Of a stretch of 33,296 bases of DNA, positions 1-8,573 are shown in pieces. Below the pieces are notes generated by a model, which was not told the origin of the DNA, made no database searches, and worked only from the letters and a program-made list of their open reading frames with translations. Each line of letters opens with the position of its first letter. Position 1 is the stretch's first letter. Made by a program: the position numbers and the translations under genes. The stretch covers positions 1-33,296 of the forward strand of contig JBBKWJ010000270.1 of the NCBI GenBank assembly GCA_037968895.1. The letters are read 5' to 3'. This DNA comes from JBBKWJ01 sp037968895. Lineage in GTDB: Bacteria; Actinomycetota; Acidimicrobiia; Acidimicrobiales; SZUA-35.

Positions 1-801
1 GTCAAGGAGCTCTGCTGTCGCGGCGGCAACTGGCGCCCGTCGCTCTGCCGGGTCGAGCACGAGTAGATCGCGGCCGTAGGCATCGACCATCGGCACCCCT
101 GACTCGCGGCACACAAGCAGAGCGCCGAGGTAGTCCCACACACCATGGGCGCTGTTGACATCGACGTAGGCATCGAAGTTGCCATTGGCAACCGCACAGA
201 GGTCGAGCGCTCCCGCGCCGTAGGCCCGGTATTGCTCCCATCCGCCGTGCTCAGGGGGAAGCCCGGAGAACGCGACGATGGAGTTCGACAGACTCGTTTT
301 CCCGCTTGGAACGAGTGCGCCGCTATCGACGTCCGCTCCCTCACCACGAATTGCCCGATACGTCTGCCCGCTCGCAAGATTCGACACCAGCGCCACAAGT
401 GGCCCCTGATCGTCGACTGCGCACAGGCTGGTCGCATACCAAGGTAACCCTTGCGAAGCGTTCGTCGAACCATCGACTGGGTCAACCACAACCGTGATCG
501 CCCCCTCACCGCTGATGCCAGATTCCTCTGTTAACACCCGCAAACCGGCGTCAAGGAGCTGCGGCACGAACAACTCGTCGGCAACGACATCGTGCTGATA
601 CTGATCGCTGCGGCCGCCGCTCCAGCCCCAGTCGCTGAGGTCGGCCAACTGGTCGACAAGCTGGGCCGTGAGATCAGAGAAAAGGTCGAGCAGCGAAGTT
701 GGTTTCACGTCGACCGACACTACCAGCGAGTTCCGCCCCGACAGAGGCGTGAATTCGGCCAATTGCTGGCAGGCTTGGGGGCTGTGTTTCTCTCTCGCCA
801 C
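1..801 (-). CDS. Inositol monophosphatase family protein (3' end cut by window edge)
   Basis: Metal-dependent sugar/inositol phosphate phosphatase of the IMPase superfamily (SuhB, HisN, CysQ relatives); the substrate cannot be told from sequence. Reading from a GTG at 801, the metal-binding motif DPVDGSTN lies at residues 107-114, preceded by a TEESG acidic motif near residue 92, and the second motif WDYLGALL begins near residue 222. All are diagnostic and intact. The visible 267 codons nearly cover the usual family length, so only a short C-terminus is missing. The start is uncertain. GTG 801 has no clear ribosome site. GTG 720 (starting VSVDVKP) also fits the family's short N-terminus and overlaps the stop of a small upstream reading frame that does have an AGGAGG site. 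Codon third positions between 801 and 720 look coding, so I keep 801. It is divergent from the gene at 859. Confidence 0.85.
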   Translation of the reverse strand, partial: MAREKHSPQACQQLAEFTPLSGRNSLVVSVDVKPTSLLDLFSDLTAQLVDQLADLSDWGWSGGRSDQYQHDVVADELFVPQLLDAGLRVLTEESGISGEGAITVVVDPVDGSTNASQGLPWYATSLCAVDDQGPLVALVSNLASGQTYRAIRGEGADVDSGALVPSGKTSLSNSIVAFSGLPPEHGGWEQYRAYGAGALDLCAVANGNFDAYVDVNSAHGVWDYLGALLVCRESGVPMVDAYGRDLLVLDPAERRAPVAAATAELLD

Positions 802-858
802 ACAACAAGCGCTCGTCGCCAGGCCAACTCCACGCTCAACCTCCTAAGGAACGTATAA

Positions 859-1422
859 ATGGCCATCATCGATGTGCCTGGTTTCGTCGCCGATCTCAAA
901 GATCATGCGGCCGACCACGGCTTCCATGTCCACGACGAACGCCACTTTGTCGAGACCTATTCGATGCGCCAAGCGTGGGAGGTCGACCTCCACCCTGAGC
1001 GGGCCTGCGGTGGCCCCCTCGACCTTCATCTCGCGGTCGAGGTTGACCCCCGCACGACCCTCGCCTTTGAAGACAAGATTCTCGACATCCCCGACGACGA
1101 AGAGCCTCCTCGTGGCCTCACGTTTCCAATGCTCTTTACATGGTCGATGCCGCCTCTCGCCAAGCCGCCCGACCTCCTCCTCCTCGCAACCGATCTGGCT
1201 GGCGTTGGCGGAACCGCACTTCCGCTTGAGGTATCTGCCATCGACTCGACCGCCGCCGTTACCGACGCTGCCGAGCGCACGCTGAGCGTGACCGCCAAGG
1301 TCGAACTCGATCTGGCCGACCTGCTCATGCATCGCGAAAACTTGTGTGACGTCTTCGACCGGTGCAACGACGTCAGTGAATGGCTGCTCGACCGCGTCCC
1401 CTTTTGGCTCGACGAGATCTAG
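859..1422 (+). CDS. Hypothetical protein, 187 aa
   Basis: I do not recognise the family. The product is acidic and apparently soluble, with no signal peptide or membrane segment. It is rich in Asp and Leu, with an N-terminal stretch MAIIDVPGFVADLKDHA, a Pro-rich middle (PMLFTWSMPPLAKPPD, about residues 90-105) and a C-terminal segment ending in VPFWLDEI. The ATG at 859 is supported by AAGGA at 846-850, eight bases upstream. It is transcribed divergently from the inositol-monophosphatase-like gene and converges on the SDR gene with only 7 bases between stops. Codon use resembles its neighbours, so there is no sign of recent transfer. It is likely a real gene because of its ribosome site and lack of a competing frame, but its function is unknown. 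Confidence 0.7.
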   Translation: MAIIDVPGFVADLKDHAADHGFHVHDERHFVETYSMRQAWEVDLHPERACGGPLDLHLAVEVDPRTTLAFEDKILDIPDDEEPPRGLTFPMLFTWSMPPLAKPPDLLLLATDLAGVGGTALPLEVSAIDSTAAVTDAAERTLSVTAKVELDLADLLMHRENLCDVFDRCNDVSEWLLDRVPFWLDEI

Positions 1423-1429
1423 CGCTCGG

Positions 1430-2209
1430 CTATCGGCCGCCGCTCACATTGATGAGTGAACCAGTGACGTAGCTGGCCTGATCTGACAGAAGCCAGACAA
1501 TCACGTTCGCCACCTCATCCGCTGATCCGCCTCGTCCAAGGGGAATGGCATCAGCCAGCCGATCTACGCGGCCCGGCTCTCCACCGCTGGCGTGGATCTC
1601 GGTCTCGATCAGCCCGGGGCGAACTGCGTTGACTCTGATCCCCCTCCGAGCCACTTCGTTGGCGAGCCCAATTGTCATGGTGTCGATGGCACCCTTGCTC
1701 GCCGCATAATCGACGTACTCGTTCGCGCTGCCAAGGTAAGCGGCGGCCGACGACACGTTCACAATTGCTCCACGGTCAAGCCCCGCCTTGGTAAAGCGGG
1801 CGACCATCTCGCGGGCGCAGCTAAACGAACCAACGACGTTCGTTGCCAGCACCTCATGAAGGCGTGCGGCGGTCATCTGTTCAACCCGACTTTGCCCATG
1901 GAGAATGCCTGCATTGTTCACGAGGTCCGTGACAACTCCCAGCTCGGCCTCGATGTGATCAAACATTGCGACCACTGCATCGTCATCGGCGACATCGGCC
2001 TGGTGCACCAGCACCGTCGCGCCTTGCTCGCGACACAACTCGGCGACTGACTCAGCGGCGTCAACGTTCGAGTGGTAGTTGATGACGATCCCGTAGCCGA
2101 GGCTGGCGGCCTGGACCGCCGTTGCGGCACCGATTCCTCGACTCGCTCCGGTGATGAGCAGTACTCGCTGCCCTAGTGCCGTGTCATTGGTTGTTGGTGA
2201 TCGAGTCAT
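1430..2209 (-). CDS. Short-chain dehydrogenase/reductase (SDR, FabG-like)
   Basis: Classical NAD(P)-dependent SDR of 259 residues, the usual length. The cofactor-binding motif TGASRGIG is at residues 20-27, NNAG at 98-101, the catalytic Ser in NVSS at 151-154, and the YAASK catalytic Tyr168/Lys172 pair. The C-terminus has the usual VTGSLINVSGG. It resembles glucose/3-oxoacyl reductase-type SDRs, but the substrate is not predictable. The start is the ATG at 2209. The frame stays open further upstream, but that extension would run over the divergent aldo/keto reductase. The two genes are 45 bases apart back to back, so they probably share a control region and may act on related carbonyl substrates. 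Confidence 0.92.
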   Translation of the reverse strand: MTRSPTTNDTALGQRVLLITGASRGIGAATAVQAASLGYGIVINYHSNVDAAESVAELCREQGATVLVHQADVADDDAVVAMFDHIEAELGVVTDLVNNAGILHGQSRVEQMTAARLHEVLATNVVGSFSCAREMVARFTKAGLDRGAIVNVSSAAAYLGSANEYVDYAASKGAIDTMTIGLANEVARRGIRVNAVRPGLIETEIHASGGEPGRVDRLADAIPLGRGGSADEVANVIVWLLSDQASYVTGSLINVSGGR

Positions 2210-2241
2210 GGGACCAATCTGACGCAACCGGGTTGGGCGGC

Positions 2242-2247
2242 TAGCGT
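2242..2247 (+). promoter_or_regulatory. -10 box of the aldo/keto reductase gene (leaderless)
   Basis: TAGCGT followed by seven bases and the ATG at 2255, which places the predicted transcription start at or next to the start codon. CTGACG at 2219-2224 is a weak -35 match with a 17-base spacer. Confidence 0.5.
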
Positions 2248-2254
2248 TCGTGAG

Positions 2255-3136
2255 ATGATCGACCGTATTCCATTTGGCAACACTGGACACAAGAGCAGTC
2301 GAATTGTATTCGGCGCCGCTGCCCTTGGCGGGATGCGCCAAGACAAGGCTGACCAGGTACTCGACCAGGTTGTCGCCGCTGGCGTAAACCATATTGACAC
2401 CGCCGCGAGCTACGGCGAATCCGAACTCCGGCTTGCTCCCTGGCTGAAGGAGAACAGAGACTCCGTCTTCCTTGCGTCGAAAACTGGTCATAGATCAGGC
2501 GACGCGGCCCGAGCCCAGCTTGAAGACTCGCTCACTCGTCTCGGGGTCGACTCGCTCGACCTCATCCAGCTCCACAACCTGGTCGAAGAGGACGAATGGC
2601 AGACGGCCTTCGCCCCTGGCGGCGCAGTGGAAGCGCTGGTCAAGGCCCGTTCTGAAGGCCTGGTGCGAGGAATCGGCGTCACGGGGCACGGCACCAGAAT
2701 CGCCAGAATGCACCTGCGTAGTCTCGACGAGTACGCCTTTGACAGTGTGCTGCTCCCTCTCAACTATTCGCTTTGGAGCATCGATTCGTACCGTCGCGAC
2801 TTCGAAGCATTGCAGGACGCTTGCGAAGCACGGTCTGTGGCGATGCTCACCATCAAATCAATTGCCCGGCGAAGATGGGACGAAACAAGCCAGCCTCGCT
2901 TCAGTTGGTACGAGCCTCTCACCGATCCGACCGCGATCGAACACGCAGTTGCGTTCGTTCTCGGCTTCCCCAATGTCTTCTTGGCCACGAGCAGTGATGC
3001 GAGGCAATTCGCGCACATAGTTGAGGCCGCAGATCGACCCGACCTCAGCGTGACGACCGAGCAGCTTGACGCTGATAACAAGGCTTTCGGTATCGACGCC
3101 CTCTTCGACGGGTCCAGCGAGCTTGAGGTAATTTGA
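2255..3136 (+). CDS. Aldo/keto reductase
   Basis: NAD(P)H-dependent aldo/keto reductase, 293 residues. The catalytic tetrad is visible: Asp48 and Tyr53 in HIDTAASYGESE, Lys76 in LASKTGHRS and His107 in LIQLHNL. The middle shows the barrel strands RGIGVTGHG and SVLLPLNYS. It belongs to the general family that includes oxidoreductases with loosely defined substrates, so a specific reaction cannot be named. The ATG at 2255 follows a TAGCGT -10 box by seven bases, so the mRNA is probably leaderless. It is divergent from the SDR gene and lies 76 bases before the cyclic-di-GMP gene, on the same strand. Confidence 0.9.
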   Translation: MIDRIPFGNTGHKSSRIVFGAAALGGMRQDKADQVLDQVVAAGVNHIDTAASYGESELRLAPWLKENRDSVFLASKTGHRSGDAARAQLEDSLTRLGVDSLDLIQLHNLVEEDEWQTAFAPGGAVEALVKARSEGLVRGIGVTGHGTRIARMHLRSLDEYAFDSVLLPLNYSLWSIDSYRRDFEALQDACEARSVAMLTIKSIARRRWDETSQPRFSWYEPLTDPTAIEHAVAFVLGFPNVFLATSSDARQFAHIVEAADRPDLSVTTEQLDADNKAFGIDALFDGSSELEVI

Positions 3137-3212
3137 CCTCGGCCTTCTGTGCCGTTAGTCCGTTCCCGGCGCAGAAGCTTCAGAACCTAGCCGCCACTGC
3201 CGATAGCTGGGT

Positions 3213-5552
3213 GTGGAACCATCTCGCGCTGAGCGCCTCGCGCCTCGAACACGCCGACGCAATACGTCGTTCATCGCGATCGTCGCTGCCGTGCTGCTGC
3301 TGTTCACGATCTCGGGCTGGCGCCTGGAACGATCCAACGAGTTTTCCGAAGCTCAGCAGATCAGCGACGCCGAGGCCAAGCTCGCGGCCCAGCAGTTCGA
3401 ATCAGAGTTCCGGGACTACTTGCGTGCGCTCCAAAATGTCGCCGCGTTTGTCGGGTCGTCTGATCACACTCCCCAGAGCTTCGATAGTTACTTAGCAAGC
3501 AGCGGGTTCTTCGAAGAAAACCCGGGCTACAACGACCTCGGATACGCCCAGCTCGTTCGAGGCGATGAAGAGCTCGCCGCTCTCGTCGCCCGTGAGCAGT
3601 CGTTCGATCCGTCGTTCTCCGTGACGAACCTTGGAATCGTTGATCCCGATGGTGAGCACATGGTGCTGACCCGGACATCGACCGAAAGCATCACCGGCGA
3701 CTTCGGCGGGCTAGACCTCTACTCGACGCCAGCGCTCAACGCCGACATCAAAGCCGTGATTCAGGATGAACGGCTTGGCGCGAGCGGCATCGACCTAACG
3801 CCAACCCCTGAGAGCGATCTGGATATTCTCGGCCAATTGGAGAGCCACAATCTCAGCGATCTCGAGATCGTCTTTATCCAACCGGTGCTACGAGACGGTA
3901 ATCCGATTGGCATGATCATGGCCAAAGGTCTTGCTGGCCCAACCCTCGAAAAAGTCACCGGAAACGCTAGCCAGACACTCGGGCTCGAATTGTCTCGAGA
4001 CGGCGAAGTTGTCGCATCAACACAGATTCTCATCCCCTCCGGGACCAAGGCCTATTCGACGGAGATGAAGACCGGCTCTCTGTCATGGACAGTCAGGGCA
4101 TTCGTTGCGGTCGCGCCTAACCATCTCCGTTCAAATGCCGTCCTCATCATCGGCCTCATGCTTACCCTTGGCGCTGTCCTGACAATGAGGCTAGGAACCG
4201 CCAACGCAGTGACGGCGGGAGAGCTACGTCAGAGCAAGTTCGAGGCCCGCCACGATGTCCTAACCGGACTCCCCAACCGCGTGGCCGCCAGCGAAGCACT
4301 TGCGACGGAGTTGGCGACTGGTCGGACCAACGGCGTAAAGATCGCTGTCTTGTTCTGTGACCTTGACCGGCTCCGTGTGGTCAACGACAGCATCGGTCAC
4401 AGCGCAGGTGACGAGAGCTTGCGTGTTGTCGCCGGTCTGATCGAGAAGGCAAAACGCGACACTGACTTCCTATGCCGCTTCGGCGGCGATGAATTTGTTC
4501 TCATCTGCCGGGTCGAAAGTGCTGACGAGGCGGTTGCGATCGGCGAACGGTTGATCGAGGTGTTGAGCGAACCCATTCAGTTGAACAGCGGGGCAACCCC
4601 CGTCTTGACCGCAAGCATTGGTGTCGCTCTCGCCGGACCAGAATCGGCGACCCCAGAGAACCTTCTCCGAGACGCAGAACTCGCGATGTATCGGGCCAAG
4701 GATGCGGGACGAGCAACGGTTTCCCTGTTCGCCTCGCAGCTGAGAACGAACGCCGTGAAGCGACTCGAGACCGAACAAGACCTCCGGCGAGCATTGAAGT
4801 CGGGCGAGATAGTTGCCTTCTTCCAGCCGTTAATCAATGCCAATACGTACACGATCGATGGCTTCGAGGCGTTAGTTCGCTGGGATCACCCCGACCGTGG
4901 CATTCTCGGACCGTATGAGTTTCTCGCCGTCGCAGAAGAGTCTGGCCTCATTGTTGAGGTCGGCAGGACTGTGCTGAACCAGGCCATTCGCCAGGTCGCT
5001 GAATGGAACCGCACGACAGGGAACGAATACCGGATCGCGGTCAATCTCTCCAACCGAGAATTGTCCTCAAGCGACGTCGTCCACACCATGGCGAAAGCGC
5101 TAGCAATTCACAAGTTCCCGCCCCGCCTGCTCGAGCTTGAGATCTCAGAAGATCTACTTCTAACCGGAGCAGCGAAGCAGCTTGAGATCCTGCGTGACCT
5201 CCGCGCTCTCGGCGTCACCCTTTCGATTGACGACTTCGGTACTGGCCGTGCCTCGCTCGGTCAACTTCGCTCCCTCGATATGGTGTCGACCCTTAAAATC
5301 GACCAATCATTCGTTCTCAACATGCACACAAACGAGAAGGATCGGTCCATCATCGGCGCCATCGTCGAGCTGGCGAGGGCCGTCGGCATGTCGACCGTCG
5401 CTGAAGGCGTTGAACTGCCCGAGCACGCTGAAGTGTTAACCCGACTCGGTGTCGATGTGCTCCAGGGTTATGCGTTTGCCCGTCCGGCTCGGGCAGCGAT
5501 GATCGAACCGCTGCTGAACCGGGGACCCCTCGTCCCTTTCGCAGTGACCTAG
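3213..5552 (+). CDS. CHASE-like sensor, GGDEF and EAL cyclic-di-GMP protein
   Basis: Membrane sensor for cyclic-di-GMP turnover, 779 residues from a GTG start. There is a membrane segment near residues 19-37, then an extracytoplasmic region of about 270 residues. That region resembles a CHASE domain (FRDYLRALQNVAAFV, then a stretch ending LGYAQLV). A second membrane segment is near 309-327. The GGDEF domain follows, with the intact signature at 424-428 and an inhibitory-site RDTD five residues before it. The EAL domain has EAL at 552-554, the LEISED and DDFGTG metal/catalytic motifs, TLKIDQSFV and VAEGVEL. Both active sites look complete, so it may make and break cyclic-di-GMP, with the CHASE-like region sensing an outside ligand. 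No c-di-GMP effector is obvious nearby. Confidence 0.93.
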   Translation: MEPSRAERLAPRTRRRNTSFIAIVAAVLLLFTISGWRLERSNEFSEAQQISDAEAKLAAQQFESEFRDYLRALQNVAAFVGSSDHTPQSFDSYLASSGFFEENPGYNDLGYAQLVRGDEELAALVAREQSFDPSFSVTNLGIVDPDGEHMVLTRTSTESITGDFGGLDLYSTPALNADIKAVIQDERLGASGIDLTPTPESDLDILGQLESHNLSDLEIVFIQPVLRDGNPIGMIMAKGLAGPTLEKVTGNASQTLGLELSRDGEVVASTQILIPSGTKAYSTEMKTGSLSWTVRAFVAVAPNHLRSNAVLIIGLMLTLGAVLTMRLGTANAVTAGELRQSKFEARHDVLTGLPNRVAASEALATELATGRTNGVKIAVLFCDLDRLRVVNDSIGHSAGDESLRVVAGLIEKAKRDTDFLCRFGGDEFVLICRVESADEAVAIGERLIEVLSEPIQLNSGATPVLTASIGVALAGPESATPENLLRDAELAMYRAKDAGRATVSLFASQLRTNAVKRLETEQDLRRALKSGEIVAFFQPLINANTYTIDGFEALVRWDHPDRGILGPYEFLAVAEESGLIVEVGRTVLNQAIRQVAEWNRTTGNEYRIAVNLSNRELSSSDVVHTMAKALAIHKFPPRLLELEISEDLLLTGAAKQLEILRDLRALGVTLSIDDFGTGRASLGQLRSLDMVSTLKIDQSFVLNMHTNEKDRSIIGAIVELARAVGMSTVAEGVELPEHAEVLTRLGVDVLQGYAFARPARAAMIEPLLNRGPLVPFAVT

Positions 5553-5565
5553 TCGGCCACCCCTC

Positions 5566-5979
5566 TTAGGTGAGCACGCCGATCACGTCGTTGACGAGTA
5601 GGTAGATCAGGAAGCAGAACATGACGCTGGCCACGGCCGCGTATTGCCAGCGCTTTGGATGGTCAGAACCGAAGAACCGACGCATGCTAAACGTGATCGA
5701 AACCATGGCGATGAGCGCAACGGCGATTCCAAGCGGCTCGCCAATCGATGCGGCGACGCCGATCAGAGGCGCAATAAAGGGCAGGATCACGTATGTCAGC
5801 GTGCAGCGGATCGATGACACGAGCATCGATGTCTGGAATGCCGACTGAGCAGACTCGGGGCTGACAACAGCATCGTCGTCGACTCGGAGGAAGGCACGCA
5901 TCTTTTCGTCGGCCTTTGAGCGAGTTGGACGAATCGGTGGCGTGGTATGCCGGGCTGCCGTCTGCGAGTCACTAGTCAC
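5566..5979 (-). CDS. Small three-TM membrane protein, unknown function
   Basis: 137 residues starting at a GTG. The N-terminal 50 residues are hydrophilic and include a basic patch and RAFLRVDDDAVVSPE. Three hydrophobic segments follow: one spanning SIRCTLTYVILPFIAPLIGV, one spanning GIAVALIAMVSITFSM and one spanning YAAVASVMFCFLIYLLV. The linker RRFFGSDHPKRW sits between the second and third. I recall similar conserved actinobacterial membrane proteins of unknown function but cannot name a family. A TACGAT -10 box lies seven bases before the GTG, supporting this start and a leaderless mRNA. It converges on the GGDEF/EAL gene with 13 bases between stops and is divergent from the P450 gene. 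Confidence 0.8.
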   Translation of the reverse strand: MTSDSQTAARHTTPPIRPTRSKADEKMRAFLRVDDDAVVSPESAQSAFQTSMLVSSIRCTLTYVILPFIAPLIGVAASIGEPLGIAVALIAMVSITFSMRRFFGSDHPKRWQYAAVASVMFCFLIYLLVNDVIGVLT

Positions 5980-5986
5980 CTCGACA

Positions 5987-5992
5987 ATCGTA
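5987..5992 (-). promoter_or_regulatory. -10 box of the small membrane protein gene (leaderless)
   Basis: On the minus strand TACGAT is followed by seven bases and then the GTG start at 5979. No convincing -35 box is seen at 17-18 bases. Confidence 0.5.
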
Positions 5993-6062
5993 GCGGAGTC
6001 GCTCTGAACTCTCCTGTTTCGGGTCAGACGTCACCGATTACTGGCGTTGTCGCGTCGTGGTT

Positions 6063-6068
6063 TAAGAT
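6063..6068 (+). promoter_or_regulatory. -10 box of the P450 gene (leaderless)
   Basis: TAAGAT followed by seven bases and the ATG at 6076. It rules out longer starts in the same frame, because transcription would begin at the ATG. No clear -35 box. Confidence 0.55.
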
Positions 6069-6075
6069 TGTACGC

Positions 6076-7344
6076 ATGCAAACAATCGACCTTCCGAACC
6101 CGCTTGAGCCGCTCTTCTGGGTCCGCCCATCCGCCGACGTAGAGCGAGACCTAGCGCTCCTTCGCCGAGACCAACCACTCTCGTTCCAGGCCGAGCCTGA
6201 GGCGCCGCCAGAGTCGCCAATCCCGACGGGGCCAGGCAGCTGGGTGATCACGAAGCTCGCCGACATCGTCGAAGTCTCGAAGAATCCGCATCGATATAGC
6301 TCAGCGGCCGGAATCACCGTCGCCGACATTCCACCCGAGTTCAACGAGTTCTTCAGCTCCATGATTGCAATGGACGACCCGCGACACGCCAGGCTGCGCC
6401 GAATCGTCTCGGCTGGGTTCACGCCACGCATGCTGAAGCGTCTCGACGAATCGGTCCAGCAGATTGCGGCCGACATCGTTTCGTCAATCGCCGGCAAAGG
6501 AAAAATTGATTTCGTGGTCGAAGTCGCAGCTGCGTTACCACTCAAGATCGTCTGCGATCTTATGGGCATCCCCGACGACAAGTACCAGTTCGTGTTCGAA
6601 CGAACCAACATGATTCTTGGCGTTGGCGATCCCGAGTACACGCCGGAAGGCGCCGACATCCTCACCGAGCTTCTGACCGCCGGCGGCGACCTCGCTGCGC
6701 TAATGGAAGAAATCATCGAGGTGAAACGTGGCGGCGACGGCACCGACCTCACGTCGATGCTTGTGAATACCGAACTCGAAGATGACAAGCTGTCTGCATC
6801 AGACCTCGCCAGCTTCTTCATTCTGCTCGTCGTTGCTGGCAACGAAACGACTCGAAACGCCATCAGCTGGGGCCTCAAGTTCCTCACCGATAACCCAGGT
6901 CAGCGTGATATCTGGGCAAACGACTTCGAAGCTGTCGCCGGAACGGCCGTCGAAGAGATCGTGCGCCTCGCCAGCCCGGTCACCTACATGAGGCGCACTG
7001 CGCTTGAAGATGTGGTCCTCGGCGGCCAAGACATCAAGAAGGGTGACAAGCTCTGCATGTTCTACTTGGCGGCGAATCGAGACGAAAGCGTCTTCGTCGA
7101 TCCTCAGAAGTTCGATGTCCGTCGCTCGCCGAATCCCCACGTCGGTTTCGGGGCCCCAGGGCCTCATTTCTGCCTCGGCGCCCACCTCGCCCGCCGCGAA
7201 ATCATCGTGATGTTCCGTGAGCTGTTTAAACAAATCCCAGACATTAGGGCGACAGGCGAGCCCGATCTACTGCAGTCAGCGTTCATTCACGGCGTCAAAC
7301 ACCTCGAAGCCACATTCACCCCCTCGATTCAAGGAGCATCTTGA
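6076..7344 (+). CDS. Cytochrome P450
   Basis: Soluble bacterial class I P450 of 422 residues, an oxygen-activating haem monooxygenase. The I-helix oxygen-binding motif AGNETT is at 254-259, ExxR at 294-297 and the haem-ligand loop FGAPGPHFCLG at 358-368 with Cys366. The segment MIAMDDPRHARLRRIVSAGF and the haem loop resemble actinobacterial CYP124/125/142-type enzymes that hydroxylate terpenoid, fatty or sterol side chains. The exact subfamily is inference. The start is set by a TAAGAT box seven bases upstream. Its stop overlaps the start of the following acyl-CoA dehydrogenase, implying translational coupling and a shared pathway. No ferredoxin or ferredoxin reductase is present in the window, so the redox partners lie elsewhere. 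Confidence 0.95.
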   Translation: MQTIDLPNPLEPLFWVRPSADVERDLALLRRDQPLSFQAEPEAPPESPIPTGPGSWVITKLADIVEVSKNPHRYSSAAGITVADIPPEFNEFFSSMIAMDDPRHARLRRIVSAGFTPRMLKRLDESVQQIAADIVSSIAGKGKIDFVVEVAAALPLKIVCDLMGIPDDKYQFVFERTNMILGVGDPEYTPEGADILTELLTAGGDLAALMEEIIEVKRGGDGTDLTSMLVNTELEDDKLSASDLASFFILLVVAGNETTRNAISWGLKFLTDNPGQRDIWANDFEAVAGTAVEEIVRLASPVTYMRRTALEDVVLGGQDIKKGDKLCMFYLAANRDESVFVDPQKFDVRRSPNPHVGFGAPGPHFCLGAHLARREIIVMFRELFKQIPDIRATGEPDLLQSAFIHGVKHLEATFTPSIQGAS

Positions 7345-8573
7345 GCACCGACACCGAAACAATCACACCAGACGAAGAGCAGGCCTTCCGTAAACGCTGC
7401 CAGGCCTTTCTGTCCGAGCACGCAACCGGGCTGGTTATCGACGGCGACGACCCACGGAGTTCGCAATCAGTCGCCCAGGCCAGGGCCTTCCAGCTCAAGG
7501 TGTTCGAGGCTGGCTTGGCTGGCTTGACCTACTCCAAAGATTTCGGTGGCCAAGGTCTGACCCGCACCTACGATCGCATCTGGCGAGAGGAATACAGCAA
7601 CTTCCCTGACATGACCCCACAGCTCACCATCACGCACGGCATGTGCACTCCGATGGTCGCCGAGTACGGCTCAGAGGAGATGCAGAACGAACACCTTGCC
7701 AAGATGATCTCGGCCGAAGAGATTTGGTGCCAGATGTTCTCCGAACCAGGAGCCGGCTCTGATGTTGCAAGCCTGCAAACGAAGGCCGAACTTGACGGCG
7801 ACGAGTGGACAATCAATGGTCAGAAGGTCTGGACAACGCTTGCTCACGAATCAGATTTTGGCATTCTGATCGCACGAACAGATCCGTCTCGCCCCAAGCA
7901 CCAAGGCATCTCGATGTTCAAGGTCGACATGCGGGCGCCTGGTGTCGAGATTCGAGCAATTAATCAGATTGACGGCGGCCAGCACTTCAACGAAGTTTTC
8001 TTCACCGATGTCCGTATTCCGAATTCTTGGCAGATCGGGCCGCTCAACGAAGGCTGGCGCCTTGCTACTTCGATGCTCATGTACGAGCGTGTCGCTATCG
8101 GCACCGGCTCCACGAGTGGCATCAAGACCCCGAATGCGAAGTGGCTCATCGGCCAGGCCAAGGTCAAAGGCACGTGGGACGACCCGATGGTGCGCCAAGA
8201 GCTCATGTGGGTCTACTCCCAAGAAGCGGCGAAATCGCTTGTTTCCATGCGCACCCGCGCCGAAATGAAGGCGGGCAAGACTCCGGGGCCAGGCGGCTCA
8301 TTGGGCAAGTTGCATGGAGCGACAATTGCGAAGCGACTGCGCACGGTGATTCCAGCGGTGTTTGGCACTGACGTCATGGCCTGGGAGGAGAACGGCTCGC
8401 CACAACAGAGAGCGGCGAAGTCGATCCTGACCACTTACTCGTCGACGATCGCGGGTGGTACCGACGAGATTCAGCGCAACATCATTGGCGATCGTGTCCT
8501 CGGCCTCCCGAGGGAGCCAAGCGTCGATAAAGACCTGCCGTTCAGTGAGTTGAAAGTCGGTACGCAGAAATAG
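7341..8573 (+). CDS. Acyl-CoA dehydrogenase
   Basis: FAD-dependent acyl-CoA dehydrogenase of 410 residues, introducing an alpha-beta double bond in an acyl-CoA. The N-terminal helical domain has YSKDFGGQGL. The middle domain has QMFSEPGAGSDVASLQTKAE, the classic flavin-binding strand. The C-terminal domain ends in AGGTDEIQRNIIGDRVLGLPRE, typical of large actinobacterial FadE enzymes. The start is a TTG at 7341 that overlaps the P450 stop (TTGA), with AAGGAG at 7331-7336 just before it. The tight coupling suggests it oxidises a CoA ester derived from the P450 product. Its stop abuts that of the convergent uppP gene with no intervening base. Confidence 0.94.
   Translation: MSTDTETITPDEEQAFRKRCQAFLSEHATGLVIDGDDPRSSQSVAQARAFQLKVFEAGLAGLTYSKDFGGQGLTRTYDRIWREEYSNFPDMTPQLTITHGMCTPMVAEYGSEEMQNEHLAKMISAEEIWCQMFSEPGAGSDVASLQTKAELDGDEWTINGQKVWTTLAHESDFGILIARTDPSRPKHQGISMFKVDMRAPGVEIRAINQIDGGQHFNEVFFTDVRIPNSWQIGPLNEGWRLATSMLMYERVAIGTGSTSGIKTPNAKWLIGQAKVKGTWDDPMVRQELMWVYSQEAAKSLVSMRTRAEMKAGKTPGPGGSLGKLHGATIAKRLRTVIPAVFGTDVMAWEENGSPQQRAAKSILTTYSSTIAGGTDEIQRNIIGDRVLGLPREPSVDKDLPFSELKVGTQK

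Noticed and set aside
2210..2491. N-terminal extension of the SDR frame to 2491
   Set aside because: It would overlap the divergent aldo/keto reductase and precedes the conserved SDR start; the sequence does not resemble the family.
5947..6075. Longer P450 start at 5947
   Set aside because: The extra 43 residues are not P450-like, overlap the divergent membrane-protein gene, and lie upstream of the TAAGAT box.
6024..6887. Long open frame (287 codons) antisense to the P450
   Set aside because: Ser/Arg-rich composition typical of a shadow of a G+C-rich gene; no domain and no ribosome site.
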